Assembly (NCBI GenBank): GCA_010093685.1
Contig: MU006218.1
Coordinates: 283,766-347,765 of the forward strand
Direction: 5' to 3'
Source: Ophiobolus disseminans
Lineage: Eukaryota > Ascomycota > Dothideomycetes > Pleosporales > Phaeosphaeriaceae
DNA length: 64,000 nt
Shown: positions 21,696 through 34,863 of the stretch, in pieces
Layout: the number at the start of each line of letters is the position of its first letter
Position numbering within the stretch: the stretch's first letter is position 1
Program-made: the position numbers and the translations under genes
Notes under the pieces: model-generated
What the model saw: only the letters and a program-made list of their open reading frames with translations
What the model was told of the DNA's origin: nothing
The model's database searches: none

Positions 21696-22538
21696 GATTG
21701 TTGTCTCAAGAGAGCTTGATACGGTGGTTTAATTCTGGGAATGGGCCTCGATTGCGCCGTGGTCGTGTTGGTTGAAGTTTGTGGATGGATGGGAGAGAAA
21801 ATTATGCTGTGAGAAAAGTAACGAGGGGCACTGTACGAGCTACTAACGCCAAACTAGCAACGAGGGAAAGACCCTGCACGTGATGTCAACACACATTCCT
21901 CCTGTGTAGTTGAGATCACCCAGTAATCTCAAGTCGAAGTACTCTTGGGTGAACTGTCGACCCTCGAACCAAACTATCGCCATTCTATGGACACCTCAAA
22001 CCTACCGCTTAAAAGTACATCTAAAGTTCAGCGACCGAGCTTATACAGGCCTTATATAAAGCACGCGCGCGTCATCTTTTCCGGAGTGAACTCTCAACCA
22101 TGTCGTCCTTATGATCCTTCATTTTTTCAAAACCCTCGGGCAAGTTAGGTCATAAATTTGGGAACTCAGCTTTAACATGATCAGCATTCGTAGTACCATT
22201 CTTTACCCTTCATATTCGATTTGGAAAGGCGCCGAAATACAACGATTCTGGTTGCGTTCCACCACTGAGTGAATTCTGGCAATTTTACTATGGATGAATT
22301 CACCACTTACGAGGATGCACTTCGATTTTGACACGATTTCGGATAGACTTAGTATCTGACTTGAATAAATATACTTGGGACTGGGCTCATCATGATCTTG
22401 AAACCCCGTTGCGCTAAAATGTGATCAAAATACCCACCCTCCCGACGTCTCTGCCTCATTGTTGTTTGCCCCGAGTAATTGTCGATGTCCATACTCTCTC
22501 CAGCGGAGAAATAACCGTAAGCCGAACGTCCTAAACGG
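21696..22538. other. Intergenic, with possible 3' remains of a truncated copy
   Basis: 840 bp. The part just below 22538 would have held the second half of the truncated copy, but the CRQ/LPF motif cannot be found in any frame. The rest looks noncoding. Confidence 0.5.
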
Positions 22539-22826
22539 TTAGGCTTCGTATGCTGTGGCACTTCCTGGTGTTTGGGCAGGCAACCCGATGTCGATGGTGA
22601 GCTTGTGACGTGGCCTGTGAATGTCGCAGTTTTTGCACGTGTGACAGTAGCCGGCAAGGACATCTTTTCCACTAAGAGCGTAACTATATATTTTGTTATG
22701 CAGCTCGGCAGGTAGTTGAAGTAGAGGAGAGAGTTGCTGGTTGCGGAGGGAGCTGGTGTTGGTTGGCATATTTCTCGAATGCGCGTTTTGGGTTACTTAC
22801 ATTGAGGCGTGTGGGTGTGCATCCAT
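22539..22826 (-). pseudogene. Truncated F-box/2EXR-like family copy
   Basis: The same architecture as its two neighbours: a 26-nt exon 1 (22801-22826, MDAHPHAS plus split AT), a 48-bp intron (GTAAGT donor, CACCAG acceptor), then SLRNQQLSPLLQLPAELHNKIYSYALSG. The frame ends after 79 residues at 22539, before the second family motif. Downstream frames show no CRQ-type block. It could make a short protein with only the F-box-like core, but loss of the C-terminal half suggests decay. Confidence 0.65.
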
Positions 22827-23513
22827 GGTAGTTAATTTTCTTCAGTGATCCAAAGCGTAAGATACAGTAAGAGTTCAGTGTGATGTTTAAGGTTTTGTGT
22901 TGAGTTCAAGCTGGCAAGTGGCTCGAAAGGTGCAATTGAAGGGAAGAGCGCTCAATACTCAAGAGCCAAGAGCCAGGGAGGAATTCGTTTGACAGACCAA
23001 TTTATCAGCGCATTCACAATCTCGCTGTGAATAGTACTGGCCTTTCCTTCACACTTGGCTCGAACAATGTGATACTGCTTGGAGTGCAAATACGATTCCC
23101 CTCAAAGAGAATCACTACTAGTCGATCCTCTCCGACTACTTCCATTTCCAATGATCGGTATCAAGAACAGCCTCCTCCGAAAGGAATTCAACGACCGCCT
23201 GTCGAGATATGATTACCACAGCGCAGTGCCGACGGTGCTACATCCCACACCATCCATGCGCTGGGACATGCGTGCTTAGCGAATACGTGCCGTATAACAT
23301 CTATCCAGACGAGCAATCGTTAGCAAGCAAGTTTCTTTCATCTTAAGAAAGGTGAGCAGAACTATCTTTCCAGTATCGATCAGTCTCGCCGATTCACAAT
23401 CAAGACAAAAGCCAAATGTCAGCAATAAACAAAGATGGTATTAACGTTCTCAAGGCACAGCTTGCAGCCTCAACATTCCAAGCTTCATCTAACCCTCCAG
23501 CTCTCCCATCCTT
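22827..23513. other. Intergenic, no gene recognised
   Basis: 690 bp with short open frames only. The start of the PX gene's 3' UTR lies at its right end. Confidence 0.5.
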
Positions 23514-26500
23514 CTACTGCGCCAAAACCCCTCTGAGCATACTGACAAAGCTCGGGCTAAGCTTATACAGTTCTTCGATCTGCGGCTTCTTCGGCTCCCC
23601 TGCTTTCCTCCTCAGTTTCTCCGCCGTCGCGGCACGCTTCTTTCGCTCTGCTTCTATAGGATCCGCGATATCTGCGTCCTCGTCGTCTTCTTCGAGCTCC
23701 GAGTCGGTGGCGTCGTCGTCGAGTTCGAGATCTTCGAGATCGAGCTGTGAATGGTATTAGCAAGCAATTTCGAGCGGTGGGTTTTGTGTAAAGTTGCATA
23801 CCTCGTTCAGGCCAAAGTCACTCGACTTAAAGCCCGCCATGCCGCCCATCATGCCATCCGGTTCGTCGCCGCCGCTCGCCATCTTTTGCCGCGTCTTGTC
23901 CGAGTGCCACTTCTTTCTCGCAGTTTGCCACTTGATCAAGCTGTTGATCTCACGGGTGGCTTTCCGCTTATCGATGAGACCCGAATCTAGAGCGTCCTGG
24001 ACCAGCGCGTTCATGTCGAGTTTGCCACCACCACCTGGTCCATGTCTCAAGAACTCCAATATACCTTCTAGCCAGCCCATTATGCTGTCGAAGAGACCGT
24101 TATCGTGAATATGCACCTCATGCACAAACTTGTAGAAGTTGTCTTCGTGTCGTGCGCAAAGGTCGATGAAGGCTTGCACTGTCTGATTGGGATCTGCTGA
24201 GATTTCTTGACGTTGGCAAGCTTCGATTGTCTTAATTGTGTCGTCAACGAACATAGCGAAGTCTGTGATGCTGTTGTAGACATTGGCAGACTTGTAGACG
24301 CGGACAAGGGGCTCGTAGAAGATGGTGAAAAGATCGCGGAATAGTCTGAGAGTGGTGGGCTGGGCAAGTATTAGCATTATCTTTCGTCTAATAGGGTTCC
24401 TTCGCTTACCTCTTCGATCATCTGCAACATCATCACCTTATCTCTTTGTCTCAGACACAACTTGAGATATTGCTTGAGATGCGCAAAGAGCTCTGCGCCT
24501 TGTCGAAACTCCTTGTCAACTGGAGGTGTCGGACTGGCCGCTGTTGTGAGGTTGCTACGGCTGCTCTGCATTCTGCTTAGACGGCCCGGTCGTGTGTTCT
24601 CAACCGCATTGGTCCACGCGACGTATCCGTTGAACACCTTCTCAAACTGTTGTGCACTCAGGTCTGGCTTGAAGTGCTCAGAGCGTAAAATGGTAATTAC
24701 GACGTCGACGTTATCAATCGCAGCCTCTTCTCGTATTGAGTTCTTCACTGCCTCATCTGCCTGGGTATAGGCCTTGATCTTGGCGCAAAGAACGTCGTCT
24801 TTAATCTTAGTTGACGCCAGCGTATCGATCGATTTCTGAACGGATGTAACACCGTCGTTGATAGCAAGACCGAAGATCCTCTGGAGTAATGATCTGGCTC
24901 CGAAGGGTTGTGCAAGGAAAAGATCCAGGACACCGCTCATGACCGCCGCCGGATTGGCAATCCGGATGACATTCTTGAGCATGCCGTATGGGACGAGTCC
25001 GTGTATCCGCTTCAGTTGCGCGAAAAGCTCCGGCGAGTTGTCCTCTGCAAGGAAAAGGTGGTAGATCGTAGCAGCAATTTCTATCCGTAACCATTCCGCG
25101 AATCTTTGATATTCGGGTTTGAGTTCCTTAATGGTGTTCTTGGCCCTGACTTCCGCAAAAAGGTTAGTCAAGCCGTTGGCCTCGACGATCTCTCGCCTGA
25201 ACTTCTCCATATGTATGTCGAGTTCAGCTGCTCGCGCCCGAGCCACCTCATAAAATTGCTTCTGCTCCTGTATGCGCTTTGCGTCCATTTCTTCTCGTCT
25301 TGCAACGTCTTCCATTTCTTCCTCGTTTACACTGATCGGGTCGTGGGTGAGGAAGTCTGCCATCGCATTCGACTGCGCGATCCGCTCGTTTTGAAGGAAG
25401 TTGCGAAGGAAGGCTCGAAGAGACACACGCTGCTCCTCCCTATAGAGCTTCCGTGGCTGCTTGAAAGCCAAGTGTTCACCAGATGCCCTCGGAGACCTTG
25501 GCCTTCCAAGCGACGTCTGTGAGCTGTTCCTCTTATGACCACCTCCAAAGATGTAGCTGCGCAAGCCCCCGCCTCCACTGCTCTCTGATGTGTCTGGCGG
25601 TGGTGGCCCTTGAGTGGATGCCGATGAGATTGAGCTAACGTCGTCGTCGTCGGCATTCGAGGACTGCAGAAGGCCGTCTTTCTTGTTCTTGCGAGGAAGT
25701 GGAGGAAGGACCTTGCCCGGAAGCTCGAGACGTATGCGCTTGTGCAATTGTACGAAGTCTGCGTATCGTCGGCCGATGTAGATGTCTTTACCTTCACCCT
25801 GCTTCACGCGGATGAGATATTCCTGTAGCGGGGTTAGTTTGGGGCCATGCAGAGAGCGAACAGAGCTTACAGCATGCGTGTGATAGCGAAGGTGCTTCTT
25901 CACAGACATGGTCCGTACACCGGCGATGTTCACATCCCAGCCATTGATATAATGTCCGCTCGGCGCGTTCATGGTAAGACCCTTCTCATTTGCCTGTCGG
26001 TCGACGATCTCCATCTCGGCGAAGCGAATCCTCTCCTCGTAGCCGGACGCCGTGGGAACACCCGAAACCATCATGAGCTCGACCAGTTTATGCGCCTTCA
26101 GAGCCAGCTTTCGGCGCTTTGTCTCTTCCAGCCGGTCTTCGGACGAGGAGATGTCCTTGCTCGCAAAAGACTCGAGAAACTGTCATTGTCTCCGAGTCAG
26201 CCTACATCACTTCCTATCGTATGCTACTCAACGTACCACTTGGAGCTTATCCTGCCAAAACTCCTTCTCCTTCGCTTTGTCAAGGAACGGAAAATTACGG
26301 ATATGATGGACAAACATATATCGAAGCAGAGGCAGTTCCGAGTCCGCAGGCGCAACCTCGCCCGCATCTGAGCGGAACGGCGCCCCGAAGCGCTGCAGGG
26401 CCGTGGGCGTGTTGAGCTCGGAGATTTCGTAGTTTGTCTGCTGGGAGATGAGTTCGCGCTTGAGGTCTGCGCATGTGTTAGCCTTAGTCACGTTTCTTGT

Positions 26501-26726
26501 GGCTGTTGTTGCGCGTACAGTGCTCTTGCTTGCCCGTCAGAATGGACCCCTCTGGCGGCACCGACATCATGGAGAACTTGGAGAAGGTCGTGTCTGCTCG
26601 CGCAGGAGCCGGTCGGCCTGCGCTCGACGTGCTGACATCGGTGAAGGGGACTGGGGAATGGGCGGCCATGGTGGTGGGCTCTGTCGCACCGTTGAGCTGG
26701 ATGGATGGTGGGGTGCCCTCGGCCAT
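23514..26726 (-). CDS. PX domain protein with DUF3818 (Lec1/YPR097W-like)
   Basis: 982 residues from six exons: 26519-26726, 26237-26466, 25871-26179, 24410-25822, 23802-24359, 23514-23744. An N-terminal PX-associated region (YLKRELISQQTNYEISELNTPTALQRFGAPF, FPFLDKAKEKEFWQDKLQ) precedes a PX phosphoinositide-binding domain (YLIRVKQGEGKDIYIGRRYADFVQLHKRI...LPPLPRKNK, about 265-330). A Ser-rich insert and a large helical DUF3818 region follow, with an acidic end (LDLEDLELDDDATDSELEEDDED). This matches yeast YPR097W/Lec1, a PX protein linked to lipid and sterol transport and lipid droplets. Membrane association through PX is inferred. Introns are 50-70 bp with clean donors. The first splice (T|GTACGC) restores the QEHYLKREL family text. 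Confidence 0.9.
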
Positions 26727-28407
26727 ATTATTATGTATTTATTGCTAGAGCAGCGCCGGAAGCTAAGAGGCACGAGCAAGATGTCGCACGTGTAAGAATT
26801 AGTGAAGAAGACTGACTCCCGCTATCAGAACCTTGCCGAGTCAAGGTCGACGCGTGGTGTATGACGGGGCGTCGTCCTGTGGCTGCTGCTGCTGAGGCTG
26901 AACAGTGGCTTGGGCTGCCGAGAGGCGGTGGGGACAAGGAACCCGATGCTCCAAAGCGGATCGCCCACGTTCAGAACACTGCGACCAAAGCCGGTGGATT
27001 GGAGCTTGTTGGCACTGATGCAAGAGGTGCGCGTGGAATCGCATCGGTGACGCAACACGCGAGATGGCGCAGTCGAGCCGAGCAAATGGCAGCACCCACT
27101 AACAACTCCACAGGAACACGATGAGCAGGTGTACGCGCATCTAAGGAAGGCACGGCATGCTTGCGACCTTGGCGCATAGATATTCTAAGAAAATACTCGT
27201 TTTCAAGTTGCATGCACTGCGCTGAAAATGCTGCAAACGGACGCACATGATCCCTGCTTACTACCCCTCCATCAAGGCTGTGCCGTCATGCGGAGGAACG
27301 TTTGAGGTGCACAAGACTGAGCTGCAACCGGCATCTCAAGACGCCAAATACTCTTCCTTGGCAGGTAGAGCGAGCGACTTCTTAGTCCGTCGTGTATGTG
27401 TTCTGGCCAGCATCCAAGGAGTCCTTACACCTTTAGCTATTATTGAGCACAGCTGCCGCTACCGCTTGTCGGCACGGCACTGCAGGAAGACATCATCTCT
27501 TTGGCCCGGTGATGGAATATTTAGTTGGAAGAAAAACCACAGCGTAGCTTGGCCGGTGTCTCGGAGACGGGTCTTTTCAACAAGGCCGAAGCTGCCTCAC
27601 CTTACCGCTGCGACGCCGTCCCAACACATACTGTCAGTGCACTCAGTTTCATGATACTGTCGGCTGGTTGTAGACGGTTCCATATGAAACGGGCGTGCTG
27701 GAGGCGTGAACAGGTGCAGGATTGAGGCGCGGTAACGCTTAGACGAAGACGGTTAGGTTGATCATGTCTTGGCGCCATCCGACAACTAACCTTCACAATT
27801 TCTCCTCTTCAAACCTCCAGAAATCCTACAAGGCCTCTCCACGCCGTAGAATCTACCATAGCCCCGAACTTCACCACTACGCTCGTTCTTCTACTACGCC
27901 TCCATACGCGCCAACAGAAGGCACATTCCCCCCAACCTTGAGGTTGCCTGCACCTCAGGCACAGTTAATTGCAAACCCTTTCTGACCATGGAGGAGACAC
28001 ACGGCGAGTATGTGACAACGGTCTCGGTCTTCCGAACACAGTACCTTGAAAGAGTTGGATATAGCACTGGTAGCTAATGTTCCACGCGCCGAGGCTCTCC
28101 CGTCGGATGTCCGTTCAGATCCTTCTGTGGTATTTTCAACAGGCTGTGCCTTGTCAATTATTTTCAATGAAGGATATCGGAACGGCACAGGAAGCAAGAG
28201 CGACGGTGTGCAGTATAAGAGGCTTGCAGATTCTGCTTCAGCAATGTCAACAGAACAAGACCAAGACGTCTCATCAGCTCCATTCAGACAATCTTCTTCT
28301 CCAGGTTCCTTGACAGACAACCTCCTTTCCAGAATCCTCTTCTAACGGTTCTGAAGTTCTCTTCTAAAGTCCTGCGACCAACTTTCTTATCATATTCTCT
28401 CCATCTC
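26727..28407. other. Intergenic, no gene recognised
   Basis: 1.7 kb between divergent genes. Frames at 26861-27124 and 27247-27654 have neither a recognisable domain nor supporting splice structure. Two promoters are expected here. Confidence 0.5.
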
Positions 28408-31184
28408 ATGATGCGTTTCCTCTGCATTTCTCTTCTGTGTGCCCAGGTGGCATACTCCAGCTCAATCCCCGCACCTAACATACAACCTAGAAGCAGCTCC
28501 AGCTCTCGTGTACATCCCTTAGTTGCACGAGACACTCTATACATAGTCTATCCTACCGACGTAAACAATGTTAATCAGGTAAGATACCTCTCATATTAAG
28601 GCCACTCCTGAGACGAATACTAACGCCGTGTTTACACCTCTTAGGTCAGTGAGACCGAGAATTTCCTCAAGGCGCAGTATGGCGCCGATGACATCATCAT
28701 CGACAAGGTTGATGGAAAGGTGGTCCATTGGCGAATTAACCTGAAAGATGGCGACTCGACGGACAAACTCAAACAGTACCCTGGCCTCTCTACGTTTGAA
28801 CCGACTGATCACCAAACCGGCTTGGTTGGCAAAGCTAAACGCTCCAATCTTGTGCGGCGCGATCGTCTGTCTACATACATGGCATTTGCAGTCAATGCCG
28901 ATAACACAGACCAGACTGCGGAGATCTTTGAACTTCTGAAGTCCAAGAGTTCACATCCCGAAGATATCCACCAGTTCAGGTTGGATGGCAAAGTCATTGG
29001 GTGGGGTAGTCTAGATCTCTCGGATGCAGATAAGGCAAGTCTCGAGACCCATCCTGGCATCGCGAAACCTATCCAGCGAAACATAGCGGCAACTCCGGAC
29101 TTTATCGCCTCAGAAGCGAACCCACGAAGCCTTGTGCGGTATGTGAACGCCAACCTGATGAGCACAGATACGAAGCAAAAGCGGACCGTGAAGTGGGCGA
29201 AACAAGAGGGTGCTGTCAAGGATTTACGCATGGTCAGCCAGCCCAAGTGAGTCTTACCACATTGTCTTCCTTTATTTTCCGCTAACCCTGTTCTCAGAGA
29301 CATGGATCTCGAGAAGATGAAAGACTTCGTTTATGACGAGAGAGCAGGCGAGGGCATTCTCGTCTATGTCGTTGATCAAGGTGTCCAAATCAATGTCGAA
29401 AATGTGAGCATATGCTGGTACCCCGTATTCTCTCGTGCTAACACATTGCCTCCAGGACGATAATAAGAAAGAATTTCCCAATCTCGAAATCATCAAGGGT
29501 GACACTACCATACTCCAAGGTGCCATATCCAAGAGGTTAGGCTTGCCCCCAGACGTGGATGGCGACCCGTCTGATGAAGCAAGGGGTACACATGGTACAG
29601 TAGTGGCCTCTAAAGCTGTAGACGCCAAATATGGCATCGCAAAGAAGGCGACACTAATCCCTGTCAAAACGACGCCGGATTATATCGACATCCTTGATGG
29701 CTTTGAGCGGATAATCAAGGACTTAGAGAAGGCACCGGGTCGTGGTACATTATCCTGTCTATATTCAGTAAGGATTAAACTATGATTAGTAACTTATTTT
29801 GAATCTAGCTTTGCGAGCAGTGGTTGTCTTTAGCACAACTCTTGAAGAAGGTCTCAATTACGAAACTGCCTTGGACTTCCCACAAGACCAAGCCTTCCAT
29901 AACTACCTCGTCAAAATCATGAACCTCGGCACACCTATCGTCAATAGTGCTGGAAACGGTGCGCTAAGGAGCCTAGATATGGACGGGTTACCGCAAGTGT
30001 TCACAGATGAACTCACTCCCCTCATCAATGTGGGTTCGGCAGATTTTGCGGGCAAGCGTTGGTATAAATCACAGGAGGGCACTCAGCTAACCACCTACGG
30101 TCCTGGTTTCATTGTAGGCCAGAGCAGGACAAACAAGAAGGATTTCGAAAGCGTTGGCACATCTTACTCGGCACCCATTGTTGCAGGTGTAATCGCAGCT
30201 TGTACGTCACGTCTATCCACGAACAACATGTGAGGCATAGCTGACTTCGTATACTACCTTTTAGATATGTCTTCCGAGCAGCCTCCCTGGGACACAAGCC
30301 TGACGGGGATAGATCGCGTTTTGGCAATCAAGGCTTTCATAAAGTCCGAGGATAACGATAAGACTGCTTGGGCGCGGCCAGGGGAGAAAATAAAGGTTAT
30401 CTGGAACGGTGCCGACAAGGAAGCCCACAAGAGCGTCGGAGCAAATACATGCGCCTCACCATCTTCCCGCATCAAGCGACAAGACAGCTGCGACGCGAAG
30501 CCCGCACCACCATCCGAACCCCCCAAAGGCCCCGCCCCAAAATGCAACGACTTCGGCCCCAAGAAACTAAACTACGTCACCCAAGCCATGGTCCTCCCCC
30601 TCCTCGACGACTTCTGCACCCAAGCCGCCACCCAAGGCGGCCTCGACAAAGACTCGTCCAGCCTGACCCGCATATTCAACCGCGACGCAATCGAGCACGT
30701 CGAAATCGCCATGGACTGGGAGCGCGGCCGCGACTTCAAGCCCGACGAGACCAAATGTAAACACTACATGAAAGACGTGCTCGTCGGCGACTGCGACAGG
30801 GAGAACAACGATTGGGCCTCTGGCGGCGAGATCACCATCGACTCCGTAAAGTACCGCTGGCACACGCCCAACAACCGCGCCAAGCCCGTCGACCAATTTG
30901 CCAAATGGGGCAAGTGCTGGAAGAGTTACAAGGGCCTCTACGACGAGTACGATATCAACGCCGCTGGATGGGAGGGCGACAACTTTGGCAACGAGCTGTA
31001 TCAGAATCTCAAAGGGAAGGGCATTTCGCCGTCGAAATGGAAATTTAATTACAGGCTGGGGGAAGATGGCAGCGAGTGGAGGGCGGAGTTCCAGACGATT
31101 ATTGGGGCGGTGCAGCAGGTTGAGGCATCGGTTGAGGCTGTTGCGAGGAATGGGCCCGGTGGCGGGTTTGATTTTGAGTGCTGA
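28408..31184 (+). CDS. Secreted subtilisin-like (S8) serine protease with C-terminal cysteine domain
   Basis: 826 residues from six exons: 28408-28578, 28645-29246, 29298-29403, 29456-29744, 29809-30201, 30265-31184. It has a signal peptide (FLCISLLCAQVAYSSS), a propeptide-like region, and a subtilase domain with Asp in YVVDQG (about 284), His in GTHGTVVASK (about 339), oxyanion Asn in PIVNSAGNG (about 439) and Ser in GTSYSAP (about 508), so the triad is complete. The C-terminal third carries a KR site (SSRIKRQDSCD) and a Cys-containing domain (LLDDFCTQAA, CKHYMKDVLVGDC, WGKCWKSY, FDFEC end) resembling domains appended to secreted fungal enzymes; I cannot name its family. Intron 4 uses a GTACAT donor, chosen because it alone keeps the catalytic frame. 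Presumably an extracellular protease. Confidence 0.88.
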
Positions 31185-32062
31185 GCGAGTTGGGGGATGT
31201 GGAGTTGGGGGTTCGAGGTTTAGGTATACGGTATGTGGAATTTTGGGGGCTCTGTTGGTCTTTTTTATGCTTTCTTTTTCACTTTCTGTTTACTTACGGT
31301 GTGTTTAGTTTCTAGCGTTGCAGTCACTACCCTTCACCATCCCAGGTTCTTATCAAATTTCATGAATCGAAAATCTTATCACAACATACACCACATCCCC
31401 TTCACACCCTCCCTCCACACACATGCAACACCAAGCCTTCGCCTGCAAAGCGTGCAACGCAAAGCAGTAGACCGTTGAATATACGAAGGAGCTCGTGTTT
31501 GCCAATACCAGCTATCAGCTCCTCTTCAATAGACATAGCAACAGCCCACATTCTAACACACAGCACCCTGTCTATCCTCATATCTATATTCGGAATTTCC
31601 TACGGCCATGATAGTATCGTGAGAATATTCAGGCTTTCTACTTATATGCTCGCATCGTGAGGTCACCGGGCTGGTATCGACCCAACAGCAGCCGCAAGCC
31701 GTCCTATCGCCTCCAAATTCATCTGTGTCACGTATTCGCAAATCAGAGCACTCTGGCATCACTACTCGGACGACCACAGATTCATCAACTAAATGATTTA
31801 TTTCAGGTTGTTTTACTTTGCTGTACAGGGTTCGAATACATAGTTTGAAGATAACGGAATCCGACCTAGAAAAAGAAAATCCGATGAAATAGAACCTCAT
31901 TTCCCTCCCGATGCATTGCCGAAGCAAGCAGAGCCAGTCTTAAGTGAATCGGAAAACAAGAGATCCCCCACCCAAACGCCTGTCCTATGACCAAGTCACA
32001 CTTTGCTTGACGAGATGTATGTCGGTGCCATCGCTTCTGGCGACAGTTTGAGCTTACTCGTC
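31185..32062. other. Convergent 3' region, no gene recognised
   Basis: 880 bp between the stops of the protease and ARS2 genes. Pyrimidine-rich runs only; no supported coding. Confidence 0.55.
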
Positions 32063-34863
32063 CTAATAGTTGAGCTCTCCGCTGCCGCCTCCGCCAACAT
32101 CGTCCAAGTCCTCGTAGCTCTTGATCTGGCGGCCCTGGGTGGATACCGCAGGACCTGGACCGCCGTCGCCAAAGCGTTGCACACCGGGTCGGCCGCCGTT
32201 GCGTGGCGGTGGAGTCAAGCGGCCATTGGCACCGGCGGGTCGGTTACGGCCGTCTCGGTTCTGCCTGTCGTATGGACCGGTGCGGTTGTTGTTGAACCTC
32301 GCGCCTCCACGGCGCATGGGTCCAGACTGTCGGTCGTCGTGGGGAGCATTCGGGTCCCAGTTCCCCATAGCAGGGTTGAACATGCCGCCCATGTTCATGC
32401 CATTCTGCATCCCGTTTCCAGGCATACCCATGGTCATGCTGGCTAAGTTGAAGCCTCGGGGTGTGCCTGTAGCTTGGACGTGGTTGCCCATGGGGAAATG
32501 GCCGTTGCTGTTGGCATCGCTGCGAGAAGGAGCAATGTGGGCAGGGTCGACGACGTAGGCGTTGACCAATCGCAGCTATTCCTCGTTAGTGACTGATGTT
32601 CCACACTGAAATAGGTCTGTACTTACGTCTTTCTCCAACTTCTCAAGCCATTCAGGGTGACGCTTCTCGACATGTTTGCGCCAAAAATGTTGACCCTTGA
32701 AGAGCTTCGTGCATTCTGGAACCTTGCAACGCCACTTGGACTCGTCCTCTTGCTTGACATAGCGCGCTAGCTCATCATCCATAGCTTCCTCCAAAGGTTT
32801 GCCGCCTAGCTTCCGGATGTCAACTTTCTCAGGCTCGAGCAGTTGCAGAAGCTTCTCCTCGTAGGTTTTGACCCAATTGAACGCTCGCTGGAGCTGCTGC
32901 TGGCTCTTGCCGCTTAACTTGACTGGCTTTCGCTCTTCCACGGGGCTATCGCCGTTGTTCTCGCCGTCGCCCTGCAACTCTTGTTTGCGGTAGGGGAAGG
33001 CTTGGCCGTTGGCTGTAGCCCTAGCTGTGGCCTTTGCAGCTGTGGTCAGACTAGCGCGAGGGCGTCGGAGATGTCCACCGGCACACTTGCGGATTAGCTC
33101 GTGTACGGAATCGCTCTCGAACACACAGAAGAAGCAAAAGTTGTAGACGCGTCGTAGATACTCAATCAAGAGATCGAGCTTCTTCTTCTTAACGAGAAGC
33201 TCTTCGTCATCTACCTCGTCATCAAAGGTACCTTCCTCATCTTCCATGACCTCGTCTTCACCCTCTTCCAGGTCCTCAGGATCCCTCTCCTTCTTTATGG
33301 GTGCTGGAGCGTTTGCTGGGGGTTGAAGCCAGCCTTTGGAGCGGATGTCCTCAACACGCAGTTCGATCTTGGTCACACCATCAAGTTCTTGGGGCGGCTC
33401 GTCGTCCTCTTCGTGGCCTGCATTGAGATCGCTGTCCAACTTACGGACCAAGCGCTCAGCGAGCTCCAAGTCACGCTCAATGCGCTCGGGAGCAGAGAAC
33501 AGATCCCAGAGCGCCTTCTTGCGAGGTGCTGCAGGGGGTTCATGGATTCCAACGTGGCATGTAAAGTTTCCGCGCACCTCGTCGTTGACAGTCTTGCCGT
33601 TGAGGGCTTCGAGCGCCCTTTGAGCGGTACCTTGCGGACCCTGTGAGACTGTATGCTTCTCATCGATGGAACCCTCCTCTCCGTCCTCGCCGCGGCCATC
33701 GCCACGATCGTCGATGATCATAGGCTGCTCATCGCCAGGATGAAGGATGACCCATCCAATGCGGTGACACTTTTTCAGCGGGTTTGGGTCACTCATGCTG
33801 AGCCACTTGAAGCCACCGGGACCCTCGCCCAGATGCTCCTTGCAGAACTCTTCGACCTTCTCGCGGTTGACTGTGGGAGCAATGGTCTTGATGAGCAGAG
33901 TTGGTTGGAACGCGGACTCGTCTCGGATCTCCCCGCCTTTGCATGGCAGTAGATCACCTACACCCAAAACCTCATTGGCGGCTGTGGTTTCACCTTCTTC
34001 TTTTTCGACAATACCGCCAGCACCATTCGAGTCGTTCTTGTATATACCTTCGAGCGTAAACTCATCATAGTATCCCTCATCGAGTTGTCGCTCCCAATCA
34101 GCATAGATGCCGTGTCGGTATTCCTTGAGTTTCTGCTTGAAGGCTTGGTCGTACTCGGGGTCATAGCGCTCCTTAAACCACTCCTCGCCATTGTGCTTGT
34201 CAACAAACGTCTTGGCCATTTGCACCTGGAGCTTCTCCTTGTACTCGTCGTAGGCGGCTTGGATCTGTTCGCGCTCTTTACCGCGTTCCTCGCGTGCCTC
34301 ACGCTCGCCTTTCAAGATTGGCTTGCGTCCGCCATTCTTTGCGCGCTCCTTCTCGTCTTTGATGACCTGTTCGACGCGCCACCATTCCGCGAAGTAGTTG
34401 AATCCAACTTGGTATTCGAGCGCCATGGGGTTGGGAATGGGGTTCGTCGTGTAGGTGGGGGTGAAGTTGTCCTGACCAGGAACATAGCGGTCAATACCAG
34501 CCTGTACAGGCGGTGGGGAGGAGCGCCTCCGGTGTAGATCGCGACGCAGAGGTTGGTCATAGTCACGGGAGCGGTCGGGTTGGTAGCGATCGATGGTATG
34601 CGGCGAGCGTGAGCGGCGTCGTACTCGACGGTCGGTTGTCACTACAAGGATTATCGTTAGTCAAATGCGCGGAATTTCGAGAGACGAAGTGCTGCGGCTG
34701 TGGCTGTTGTTGTTGGCCTGGTCGGATCTCACAAAGTGAGAGAAAAGCAGTCGATCCGACGAGCAAACGCAGCTAGCGCCAAACGGGAGCTACAATAACG
34801 TGCGCGTAAGATTACACTCTGCTCAGAGTGACTCAGGCTTTCACCTCTTGAACCGCGGTGCAT
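32063..34863 (-). CDS. ars2: ARS2/Serrate-type zinc-finger protein
   Basis: RNA-processing adaptor of the nuclear cap-binding complex. Main exons are 32627-34642 and 32063-32575 (51-bp intron). Seen: an RS-rich N-terminus (RRRSRSPHTIDRYQPDRSRDYD); the SERRATE N-terminal domain (YQVGFNYFAEWW, KLKEYRHGIYADWERQL); a long acidic stretch (DLEEGEDEVMEDEEGTFDDEVDDEE); an RRM-like middle; the ARS2 block with a C2H2-type finger (CKVPECTKLFKGQHFWRKHVEKRH); and a Gly/Asn/Arg-rich tail. The main exon has no in-frame ATG before residue 72. The best upstream exon is 34845-34863 (MHRGSR, then G|GTGAAA and a TAG acceptor at 34643), giving MHRGSRVTTDRRV. That first exon is an inference, so total length is about 850 residues. 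Confidence 0.9.

Noticed and set aside
30567..30896. 109-codon minus-strand frame within the protease gene
   Set aside because: A shadow of the GC-rich protease exon; the plus-strand frame carries the recognisable domain.
31822..31842. T-arm-like GGTTCGAATAC suggesting a tRNA gene
   Set aside because: No matching acceptor, D or anticodon stems could be found around it.
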